Below, one piece after another: positions 1 to 6,447 of a stretch of DNA of 8,923 bases (position 1 is its first letter; every line of letters starts with the position of its first letter). The stretch spans positions 1 through 8,923 of the forward strand of contig CAZCIB010000069.1 in the NCBI GenBank assembly GCA_964498755.1, read 5' to 3'. Below the pieces are notes generated by a model. The model saw only the letters and a program-made list of their open reading frames with translations. It made no database searches and was not told the DNA's origin. This stretch comes from RZZS01 sp964498755 (GTDB taxonomy: Bacteria; Pseudomonadota; Alphaproteobacteria; Micavibrionales; Micavibrionaceae). Made by a program: the position numbers and the translations under genes.

Positions 1-228
1 GTGCCGGGCCTGACCGACGCCGAGGAAAATATCGACGCCGTCGCCAGAATCGCGTCCAATCTGCCGAATATCGAACGCGTCGATATTCTCCCCTTTCATC
101 AAATGGCCGAATTCAAATGGGAAGAGCTTGGCATGCAATATATGCTGAAAGACACCCGCCCGGCAAACGATGATGACGTCGCCAGAGCCCGGAAAATCTT
201 TGCAAGACACGGCATACATGCGGTTTAG
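1..228 (+). CDS. pflA: Pyruvate formate-lyase activating enzyme, C-terminal part (5' truncated by window edge)
   Basis: This is the last 75 residues of a radical-SAM activase, which uses S-adenosylmethionine and a 4Fe-4S cluster to install the glycyl radical on pyruvate formate-lyase in the cytoplasm under anoxic conditions. The visible part carries the characteristic C-terminal run VPGLTDAEENI, then RVDILPFHQM, then KWEELGMQY and a closing helix, matching the end of PflA proteins as I know them. The GTG at position 1 is the internal valine of the VPGLTD motif, not a start. The CxxxCxxC cluster motif must lie upstream, outside the window. The gene ends with TAG at 226-228. In most genomes pflB lies directly upstream, which cannot be checked here. 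Its presence suggests fermentative or facultatively anaerobic capacity. Confidence 0.88.
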   Translation: MPGLTDAEENIDAVARIASNLPNIERVDILPFHQMAEFKWEELGMQYMLKDTRPANDDDVARARKIFARHGIHAV

Positions 229-278
229 TCCACAACAAAACCCGCAGTTGCACACAAACATTATATGCCTTTTTTTTT
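219..278 (+). terminator. Possible weak terminator after pflA
   Basis: A bulged stem (TGCGGTTT at 219-226 against AAACCCGCA at 238-246, with one unpaired C) overlaps the pflA stop codon. A run of nine T residues follows at 270-278. The T run starts about 23 bases after the stem, too far for a canonical rho-independent terminator, so this is only a candidate. Confidence 0.22.
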
Positions 279-304
279 CATACATTCGTATGAGAAAATA
301 TAAT
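276..304 (+). promoter_or_regulatory. Candidate sigma-70 type promoter for the Cache/chemoreceptor genes
   Basis: A perfect TATAAT hexamer lies at 299-304. The hexamer 17 bases upstream (TTTCAT, 276-281) is a poor -35 match. The -35 side sits in an A/T-rich hairpin: TTTTTTCATAC at 273-283 pairs with GTATGAGAAAA at 288-298, with one G-T wobble and a 4-base loop. Transcription would start near 311 and leave a leader of about 70 bases before the Cache gene. The perfect -10 box supports the call and the weak -35 argues for an activator or an accidental match. Confidence 0.45.
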
Positions 305-305
305 T

Positions 306-320
306 ATCAGGATGCCTGAT
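306..320. promoter_or_regulatory. Perfect palindrome at the predicted transcription start (candidate operator)
   Basis: ATCAGG-ATG-CCTGAT is a perfect 6-bp inverted repeat with a 3-base centre, starting one base after the TATAAT box and covering the predicted start point. That is a typical place for a repressor site. It could equally act as a small RNA hairpin at the transcript 5' end. No regulator is identified in the window. Confidence 0.35.
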
Positions 321-379
321 GTAATCATGAAAGATGATCAATTAATCAAAAACAAACAGGACTTAGGAGAAAACAGAAA

Positions 380-847
380 ATGCGCATACCATTTTTTGCG
401 TTGGTTGTTTTGGCAGGAGCTTTCATTTTTGCCCCGTTCGCGGCGTCGGCCGAAGAGTACGGCACAAAAGAAGAGGCGAAAGCCATGGTCGAGGCAGTCA
501 TCGCTTACTTTGACACAAATGGCGCCGAAGAGACGTTCGCCAAAACCTCATCCCAGGAGATGTTCCAGAACAAGGATCTCTACCCCTTCATATACACGCT
601 TGAAGGCGAAGTCGTCGCTCACGGCGCCAAGGAGCACCTCGTCGGCAAAAACCTGTACGATCTCAAGGATCAGGATGGAAAGCTGATGATTCAGGAAATG
701 GCGGCTCTGGCGAAAACCGGTGAAATGGGCTGGGTTGATTTCAAGTGGCCGCATCCGACCACGAATGAAATCATGGACAAGTCTGGCTACATCGCCCCGC
801 TTGGCGATGAATACTTCGTAGGCGTCGGCATCTACAAATACGAGTAG
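380..847 (+). CDS. Secreted single-Cache-domain sensor protein
   Basis: A 155-residue protein with a clear signal peptide: Arg near the N-terminus, a hydrophobic core at residues 4-20, and likely cleavage after ASA at about residue 24. The mature part is one small-molecule-binding Cache domain of the sCache_2 type. It shows the family signature DLYPFIYTLEGEVVAHG, then LVGKNLYDLKDQDGK, then GWVDFKWPHP, and ends in GDEYFVGVGIY. In most relatives this domain is the extracellular part of a chemoreceptor or histidine kinase. Here it stands alone with no membrane anchor, so it should be free in the periplasm. The start has a good ribosome site (AGGAG at 365-369, 10 bases before ATG). The chemoreceptor gene follows after 54 bases, probably in the same transcript. 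The ligand is unknown; small carboxylates are common for the family. Confidence 0.85.
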   Translation: MRIPFFALVVLAGAFIFAPFAASAEEYGTKEEAKAMVEAVIAYFDTNGAEETFAKTSSQEMFQNKDLYPFIYTLEGEVVAHGAKEHLVGKNLYDLKDQDGKLMIQEMAALAKTGEMGWVDFKWPHPTTNEIMDKSGYIAPLGDEYFVGVGIYKYE

Positions 848-901
848 TTCAGGGAATAAACGTGACTGAATAATAATCCAGCGATCGAAGGGGCGCGGCC
901 A

Positions 902-2590
902 GTGAAGTTGAAACGAAACCTGAATCTGCAACAGAAAATTGTGCTGATCCCCTTTATCGCCCTGACAGTTACCCTGATCCTTTTTATAATTAACGTTTAC
1001 ATGGCCGCGCGTGACATATCCGCGCTTGAAGAGCCTTTCAGGCAGGGCTTTGAAAAAAGCGCCGTCATTTCCGAGCTCGTCAAAAACCTCGAAACCACGC
1101 AAGGCAATCTCAACAAGTTTCTTAGCTGGTCTACGACCGGGGTTAGTGGCAAAACCGTCAATAATCTCGTTGAGACAATTCGCGATGACAATGCGGAATT
1201 CCTCGCCTTGATTGGGACGCTGCAATCAAAATTCGAGCTTACCGGCGAGGAAACGGAAATGCTTTCGCTTATGGAAGAGCAGGCGCAAACCTATATCAAG
1301 TCCAGCGAAGAAGTTATAGAAATGACTTCGCTTGACACCTCGATGGGCGTCATGAGCATGGGCGCCGCCGAAGATCACTACAATAAACTGGGCGAGCAGC
1401 TTTTTCAGGCTTCGGAATTGTTTAAAGAAAAGGGTTTGAATGATTTTGTCTCCCAAAAGCTGGGCGCGCGAACGCGGCAGATTCTTGGGCTGGGCGTATT
1501 TTTCGTCGTTTTCGTCGTTGCGGCGTTTCTGACGTATCAGAACGTGCGTTCGGTCTTCCGGCCTCTCGACGAGATAAAAGGCGTTTTGGTCAGACTTGCC
1601 GACGGAGAGACGGGCATCAATATTCCGGCCACCGAAAGAAGGGATGAGGTCGGCGAAATCGCCCGGGCCGCCGAAGTCTTTAAGGACAACGCGGTTAAAA
1701 ACGCCGAAGCGCAAGCCCGGCGTGAGAAAGAGACCGCGGCGCGGGCCGAAAAAGTCATGCAGTACGCAAACGAATTCGACGTCGCGTCCTCAGAGTTTTT
1801 GCAAAGGCTGCTTGACTCTGCCGCCGAGCTGAACGGGGATGCGCAGAAAATGCTTGAATACACGGAGGACTCGGGCGTTAAGATGCGGAGCATCGCTTCC
1901 AGCGCGGAGGAAACCGCCGACGCGGCCCAGAAAGTCGCTTCGGCCGCCGAGGAGCTCAACGCCTCCATCCGCGAAGTCGACGCGCAGGCGCGCGGCAGCA
2001 CCGAGATTTCCGCCAAAGCCGTACGGCAGGTGAACCAAAGCGGCGAATCTCTGGAAGAGCTTGCGCGGGTCGCGGAGAATATCAGCTCGGTCATTTCCCT
2101 GATTAACGATATCGCGGAAAAAACGAACCTTCTTGCGCTGAATGCGACAATCGAAGCGGCGCGGGCGGGCGATGCCGGGAAGGGCTTCGCCGTTGTGGCG
2201 ACGGAAGTAAAAAATCTGGCCGAACAAACGGCGAAAGCCACGGGCGACATATCTGAACAGATTGCACAGATGCAGGATGTCTCAGACAGGGCGCAAGGCG
2301 CTTTCCGGGATATTCGTGACGTCATTGACGAGATCAATCGCTATGCCCAGAACATATGCGCGACGGTTGAGCAACAAACATCGGCGACCCAGGAAATCTC
2401 GCGCGCTATTCAGGAATCGGCTTCATACGCCCAAGGCATCTGCGCGGACATAGAAGAGGCGAGCAAGCAGGTTGAACACAACAAGATTGCCGCAGACCGC
2501 ACAAAAGAATCTTCCGTCGCCTTGCGTCAGATGTCGGGCCAGATCGGAGAAGACACTAAAGACTTCCTGAGACGGATGCGCTCGGTTTAA
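902..2590 (+). CDS. Methyl-accepting chemotaxis protein (transmembrane chemoreceptor)
   Basis: A 562-residue inner-membrane chemoreceptor that controls CheA kinase through CheW. Order of parts: short cytoplasmic tail; TM1 at about 13-35; helical periplasmic region of about 158 residues (36-193) with no Cache or PAS signature; TM2 at about 194-212; HAMP domain from about 213 to 268 (PLDEI near 220, DEVGEIA later); long coiled-coil signalling domain. The hairpin tip is near 408-430 (EKTNLLALNATIEAARAGD, then GKGFAVVATEVKNLA). Glu pairs at 336-337 (SSAEETADA) and 350-351 (SAAEELNAS) fit the methylation consensus. The protein ends in FLRRMRSV with no NWETF-type pentapeptide for CheR. The start is GTG, chosen because it keeps TM1 whole and has GAAGGGG (887-893) 8 bases upstream; the next Met lies at the end of TM1. 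Ligand unknown. Confidence 0.93.
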   Translation: MKLKRNLNLQQKIVLIPFIALTVTLILFIINVYMAARDISALEEPFRQGFEKSAVISELVKNLETTQGNLNKFLSWSTTGVSGKTVNNLVETIRDDNAEFLALIGTLQSKFELTGEETEMLSLMEEQAQTYIKSSEEVIEMTSLDTSMGVMSMGAAEDHYNKLGEQLFQASELFKEKGLNDFVSQKLGARTRQILGLGVFFVVFVVAAFLTYQNVRSVFRPLDEIKGVLVRLADGETGINIPATERRDEVGEIARAAEVFKDNAVKNAEAQARREKETAARAEKVMQYANEFDVASSEFLQRLLDSAAELNGDAQKMLEYTEDSGVKMRSIASSAEETADAAQKVASAAEELNASIREVDAQARGSTEISAKAVRQVNQSGESLEELARVAENISSVISLINDIAEKTNLLALNATIEAARAGDAGKGFAVVATEVKNLAEQTAKATGDISEQIAQMQDVSDRAQGAFRDIRDVIDEINRYAQNICATVEQQTSATQEISRAIQESASYAQGICADIEEASKQVEHNKIAADRTKESSVALRQMSGQIGEDTKDFLRRMRSV

Positions 2591-2669
2591 CGTTCCGCTT
2601 TTAAAAAACCTTTCTCTGCGTTCCTCAATCTGCTTCAATAACGCATGATTTGCTTCAGGGGAAAAAATT

Positions 2670-3506
2670 ATGCGTCCTCACAGTCTTGATAATGTTGAAT
2701 TTACAGGTCTGCGCGGACGCGTCGCGGCTTTCGTGGAGAACAGCCGCTTTATAGGCTTCATCGCTATTTTGATTCTGATTAACGCGGTGACGCTGGGCCT
2801 CGAGACGGACGCCTATATCCGCGAGAATTACGGGGAGATTCTCCGCGTAATCGACCGCTCGATCCTGACCGTTTTCGTCGTTGAAATACTTTTAAAGCTC
2901 TTTATTTACAGGTTTTCTTTCTTCCGGGCCGGGTGGAACGTTTTCGATTTTATTATCGTCGGCATATCGCTCGTCCCGGTGACGGGCGGATTTACGGTTA
3001 TCCGGGCCTTGCGGATATTGCGGGTGTTGCGCCTGATGTCCGTTGTGCCGCAAATGCGGCAGGTGATCACGGCGCTTTTTCACGCGATACCCGGCATGGC
3101 CTCGATCGTGGCGGTTTTGATCATTTTGTTTTACGTGTCCGCCGTTCTGGCGACCAAACTTTTCGGCGCGCATCCGGACCCCAACATGCAGGAATGGTTT
3201 GGCTCCGTCGCCGCGTCAATGTATTCCCTGTTTCAGGTCATGACCCTCGAGGGCTGGTCCGACGGTATCGTGCGCCCGACAATGCAGGTTTTCCCGTGGG
3301 CCTGGGCGTTTTTCGTGCCCTTTATCATTGTGACCAGTTTCGCCGTTCTGAACCTGTTTATCGGGATCATCGTCGACGCGATGCAGCAGGCGAGCGATGA
3401 GCGAAACAAAGAAGATGAAGCGGACGGGCATGATAAAATCCTGAGCGAGCTTCATGCGCTACGAAAAGAAATGTCGGCGATGAAGGCCCTGATACGGAAT
3501 AAATAG
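2670..3506 (+). CDS. Single-domain voltage-gated cation channel (NaChBac/NavAb family), possibly calcium-permeable
   Basis: A 278-residue inner-membrane channel subunit expected to form a homotetramer. S1 lies at about 27-44, S2 at 64-86, S3 at 90-104. S4 carries four gating arginines in an every-third-residue pattern (R112, R115, R118, R121) and leads into VVPQMRQVITALF, very like NavAb. S5 spans about 145-167, the pore helix is WFGSVAASMYSLFQVM, and S6 spans about 207-236 (ending FIGIIVDAM). The C-terminus (about 250-278) is a charged neck and coiled coil, as in other bacterial Nav channels. The filter at 192-198 is TLEGWSD, whereas sodium-selective NavAb and NaChBac have TLESW. Start: ATG with AGGGGA (2657-2662) 7 bases upstream. 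It follows the chemoreceptor by 79 bases and no terminator is visible between them. Family assignment is firm; ion selectivity is inference. Confidence 0.93.
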   Translation: MRPHSLDNVEFTGLRGRVAAFVENSRFIGFIAILILINAVTLGLETDAYIRENYGEILRVIDRSILTVFVVEILLKLFIYRFSFFRAGWNVFDFIIVGISLVPVTGGFTVIRALRILRVLRLMSVVPQMRQVITALFHAIPGMASIVAVLIILFYVSAVLATKLFGAHPDPNMQEWFGSVAASMYSLFQVMTLEGWSDGIVRPTMQVFPWAWAFFVPFIIVTSFAVLNLFIGIIVDAMQQASDERNKEDEADGHDKILSELHALRKEMSAMKALIRNK

Positions 3507-3512
3507 AGATCC

Positions 3513-6362
3513 TCAATGCCCCGCCGCCCAGCTTGGGCCGGAGACACTTTCAGCCGTAAGCGGAACGCTTAAATTCACGACCGTTTCCATGGTTTCCCGG
3601 ACGAGCTTAGCGGTTTCTTCCAGTTCCGCGTCCGGGACTTCGAAGATCAGCTCGTCATGGACCTGCAGCAGCATCTTTGCGCTGAGGCCCGCTTTTTCAA
3701 GTTCGCCCGGAATTCTGATCATCGCGAGCTTCATGATGTCGGCCGCCGTGCCTTGCAGCGGGGCGTTGATCGCCTGCCGCTCCGCGCCCGCGCGGACGGC
3801 GCCGTTTTTATCGTTTATGCCGTGTATCGTGCACTTGCGCCCGAAAAGCGTACGTACATACCCGTATTTGCGCGCCTCCTTCTTGCATTTTTCCATGTAG
3901 GTCACAAGTTCCGGGAAGCGGGAGAGATAGCGCTTGATAAACTCGCCCGCCTCGCCCGCCTCGATGCCAAGCTGCTTGGCAAGGCCCCACGCGGATATGC
4001 CGTAGATAATTCCGAAATTTACCGCCTTGGCCTGCCGCCGGATGTCTGGCGTGACGGCGTCAGGCTCCAGACCGAACACGCGCGCCGCCGTGAGCGTGTG
4101 AATATCCATGTTTTTCTGAAACGCTTCCTTAAGCGCCTCGATCCCGGCGATTTCCGCAGCGAGGCGCAGCTCGACTTGCGAATAATCGACCGACAATAAC
4201 GAACATCCTTTTTCAGCGATAAAGGCCTCGCGGATCTTGCGCCCCTCCTCGGTGCGGATCGGGATGTTTTGCAGGTTCGGCTCGCTCGAGGCGAGGCGCC
4301 CCGTACTCGTTCCGGCCATGGAAAAAGACGTATGGACGCGCCCCGTTTCCGGACTGATCTGGTTCGGCAGGGCGTCGGTGTACGTTGATTTCAGCTTCGA
4401 GAGTTGGCGCCATTCCAATATTTTCTCAACGATAACATGCCCGTCAGCGGCGAGTTTTTCGAGCAGCTGCGCCGTCGTCGACCAGTCGCCGGTTTTGGTT
4501 TTCTTCCCGCCCGGCAGGCCCATTTCATCGAACAGCACCGCGCCGATCTGTTTAGGCGAGCCGACGTTAAAGGGGCGTCCGGCCAGCTTGTGAATCTCTT
4601 CCTCGAGCACGGCGAGCTTCTTGGCGAATTCGGCGCTCATGGATTTGAGCAGCGCGGCGTCGACCTTGACGCCGCGCCATTCCATATCGGCGATGACGGG
4701 GGCGAGAGGCCGCTCGATATCTTCATACATCACGGCCATTTTTTCCGCCGCAATGCGCGGCTTTAAAATATGCCAGAGCCGCAGCGTGATTTCGGCGTCC
4801 TCGGCGGCGTAATCGAGAGCGATCTCAATCGGGACGTGATCGAACGTCACCTGGTTTTTTCCTTTACCGGCGACGTCCTCGAATTTGACGGGCGTATGAT
4901 TGCAGTATAACTGCGCAAGCTCGTCCATGCCGTGGCCGTGACTCGTCCCGTCCAGAACGTACGACATCAGCATCGTGTCATCTACGGGCGAGAGACGTAC
5001 GCCGTGGCGGAAAAACATCTGCATGTCGTATTTGATATTATGCCCGATCTTGAGAACGGACGGGTCTTCGAGAACGGGTTTGAGGAGGGCGAGGACGGTT
5101 TCGACGTTTAATTGCGCAATCCCCTCAGCTGATCCGTCGCTATCGCCCGGATCGCCCTCTTCCAGGGGAGAGGGAAGAGACGCCGAAGGCGGCGAGGGTG
5201 AGGGGTTGGCGAACAGATCGTCCATAGCCTCTATCTTTTCCTTATGCCCAAGCGGGACGTACGCGCCTTTTCCGATTTCACAGGATAAAGCAATGCCGCA
5301 CAGCTCCGCGCGGGCGGGCGTCAGATGAGTCGTCTCCGTATCAACCGCGAGAAGGCCAGTTTCATAGGCTGCGGCAATCCACTCTTTTAGAGTTTCCTCG
5401 TCATTGATCAGGACGTAGTCGTTCTTGTCCGCCGAAGAGAAAGTCGGGACCGACAAGGCCGGGCCGCCCCTGTTATCTTCCAGTTCATGATCTTCGCCCC
5501 TAGACGACTGCCCGATACGGGCGAGCAGGGACTTAAACTCCATCTCCTGCAGGAACGCGGCGAGTTCCGGCGTGGCCGGGTCATGGGTTTTCATGTCCTC
5601 AATAGAAACTGGAACGTCCACGCCGCTATCAAGCGTTACAAGCTGTTTCGAAATGCGCGCCATTTCGGCGTTCTCTAGCAATGTTTCACGGCGTTTGGGC
5701 TGTTTAATCTCGTGTGCGCGCGCCAGAAGAGTTTCAAGGTCGCCGTATTCGTTGATCAGCTGCGCCGCTGTTTTCACGCCGATACCCGGCACGCCCGGTA
5801 TATTGTCGATCGAATCTCCGGCCAGCGCCTGCACGTCGATGACTTTTTCAGGTGGAACGCCGAATTTTTCCGCGACGTCCGCCGCGCCGATATATTTATG
5901 TTTCATCGGGTCGTACAGGCGTACGCGCTCGTTCACAAGCTGCATCAGGTCTTTATCGCTGCCGACGATAACGACGTCGCGGCCCTGTTCCGCTGCGCGT
6001 TTTGCGTATGTCGCTATCAAATCGTCGGCCTCATAGCCGTCCAGTTCCAGCGCGGGCAGACTGAAAGCCTCGGCGGCCTTGCGGAAGTAAGGAAATTGCG
6101 GGATCAGGTCGTCGGGCGGATCGTCCCTGTTCGCCTTGTAGTCATCGTAAATCCCGTTGCGGAAATTATGCCCCGCCGCATCAAATACGACGGAAACATA
6201 GGGCGCGTTCAGATCTTTCAGGAGCTTCAAAAGCATGTTGCAAAAGCCGAGCACGGCGTTCACCGGCATGCCGTCGGAACGCGTCATCGGCGGCAGCGCG
6301 TGATAGGCCCGGAATATAAACCCCGACCCGTCGACGAGATAAAGCGTGTTTTTGTCAGACAT
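3513..6362 (-). CDS. polA: DNA polymerase I (5' nuclease, 3'-5' proofreading exonuclease and polymerase)
   Basis: A 949-residue cytoplasmic repair and Okazaki-fragment-processing polymerase (E. coli: 928). The 5' nuclease (about 1-300) shows VDGSGFIFRAYH with D11, GYEADD, GSDKDL and GDSIDNIPGVPGIGVKTA. The proofreading domain keeps all five catalytic residues: D341 and E343 (DTET), D446 (NIKYD), Y518 and D522 (YAAED). The polymerase domain keeps D726 (VDYSQVELR), F783 in the O-helix (KAVNFGIIYG) and D903 (VHDEL). The spacing 726 to 903 equals E. coli 705 to 882. Between D341 and D446 there are 36 more residues than between E. coli D355 and D424, explained by a Pro/Ser/Gly/Asp-rich insert at about 386-411 encoded by a palindromic element. 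I chose ATG 6362 (MSDKNTLYLVDGSG) over an upstream in-frame ATG at 6548 because that extension overlaps clpA and has no family counterpart. The ribosome site is weak. Confidence 0.96.
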   Translation of the reverse strand: MSDKNTLYLVDGSGFIFRAYHALPPMTRSDGMPVNAVLGFCNMLLKLLKDLNAPYVSVVFDAAGHNFRNGIYDDYKANRDDPPDDLIPQFPYFRKAAEAFSLPALELDGYEADDLIATYAKRAAEQGRDVVIVGSDKDLMQLVNERVRLYDPMKHKYIGAADVAEKFGVPPEKVIDVQALAGDSIDNIPGVPGIGVKTAAQLINEYGDLETLLARAHEIKQPKRRETLLENAEMARISKQLVTLDSGVDVPVSIEDMKTHDPATPELAAFLQEMEFKSLLARIGQSSRGEDHELEDNRGGPALSVPTFSSADKNDYVLINDEETLKEWIAAAYETGLLAVDTETTHLTPARAELCGIALSCEIGKGAYVPLGHKEKIEAMDDLFANPSPSPPSASLPSPLEEGDPGDSDGSAEGIAQLNVETVLALLKPVLEDPSVLKIGHNIKYDMQMFFRHGVRLSPVDDTMLMSYVLDGTSHGHGMDELAQLYCNHTPVKFEDVAGKGKNQVTFDHVPIEIALDYAAEDAEITLRLWHILKPRIAAEKMAVMYEDIERPLAPVIADMEWRGVKVDAALLKSMSAEFAKKLAVLEEEIHKLAGRPFNVGSPKQIGAVLFDEMGLPGGKKTKTGDWSTTAQLLEKLAADGHVIVEKILEWRQLSKLKSTYTDALPNQISPETGRVHTSFSMAGTSTGRLASSEPNLQNIPIRTEEGRKIREAFIAEKGCSLLSVDYSQVELRLAAEIAGIEALKEAFQKNMDIHTLTAARVFGLEPDAVTPDIRRQAKAVNFGIIYGISAWGLAKQLGIEAGEAGEFIKRYLSRFPELVTYMEKCKKEARKYGYVRTLFGRKCTIHGINDKNGAVRAGAERQAINAPLQGTAADIMKLAMIRIPGELEKAGLSAKMLLQVHDELIFEVPDAELEETAKLVRETMETVVNLSVPLTAESVSGPSWAAGH
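5121..5205. repeat. Palindromic, cloverleaf-like element inserted in frame in polA
   Basis: An 85-bp element bounded by a perfect 7-bp inverted repeat (CCCCTCA 5121-5127, TGAGGGG 5199-5205). It encloses three further inverted repeats: GATCCG 5131-5136 with CGGATC 5148-5153; CCCTCTTCC 5155-5163 with GGGAGAGGG 5166-5174 (one T-G wobble); and CGCC 5181-5184 with GGCG 5188-5191. Drawn out, this gives a closing stem with three arms. Read as polA it encodes a low-complexity stretch, SPSPPSASLPSPLEEG followed by DPGDSDGS, in a loop of the proofreading domain, and the frame stays open. The CCCTCT/AGAGGG and GCC-GAA-GGC modules look like dispersed REP/RPE-type bacterial repeats. Only this copy is in the window, so its repeat status across the genome is inference. 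Confidence 0.72.
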
Positions 6363-6381
6363 AGACGCCAATGTAATGAAC

Positions 6382-6424
6382 AAAAATAAAAAAGCGAATC
6401 CGCATTTCAGACTACGGCGGATTT
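6382..6424 (-). terminator. Rho-independent terminator downstream of clpA, in the polA leader
   Basis: On the - strand, AATCCGC (6423-6417) and GCGGATT (6403-6397) form a perfect 7-bp stem with a 13-base loop. CGC and then TTTTTTATTTTT (6393-6382) follow. The hairpin lies 24 bases after the clpA stop and its T tract ends 19 bases before the polA ATG, so it separates the two genes. The loop is longer than usual, which lowers confidence a little. Confidence 0.68.
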
Positions 6425-6447
6425 GTCCCGGTTTTGCGCGCGCCGGA

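Noticed and set aside
335..348. Possible FNR/CRP-type site TGATCAATTAATCA
   Set aside because: The half-sites are separated by 6 bases, not the 4 of an FNR box, and it lies downstream of the predicted start; kept only as an imperfect palindrome.
412..427. Possible sigma-54 promoter TGGCAGGAGCTTTCA
   Set aside because: It lacks the GC element at the required spacing and lies inside the signal-peptide coding region.
312..686. + strand frame of 124 codons overlapping the Cache gene
   Set aside because: Ser/Arg/Pro-rich out-of-frame shadow; the Cache frame has the ribosome site, signal peptide and domain match.
548..1225. - strand frame of 225 codons opposite the Cache protein and chemoreceptor
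   Set aside because: Antisense to two well-supported genes, crosses their intergenic gap, and has no recognisable domain.
2631..2657. Direct repeat TGCTTCA (two copies, 20 bases apart) before the channel gene
   Set aside because: A 7-base repeat pair is within chance expectation and has no associated structure.
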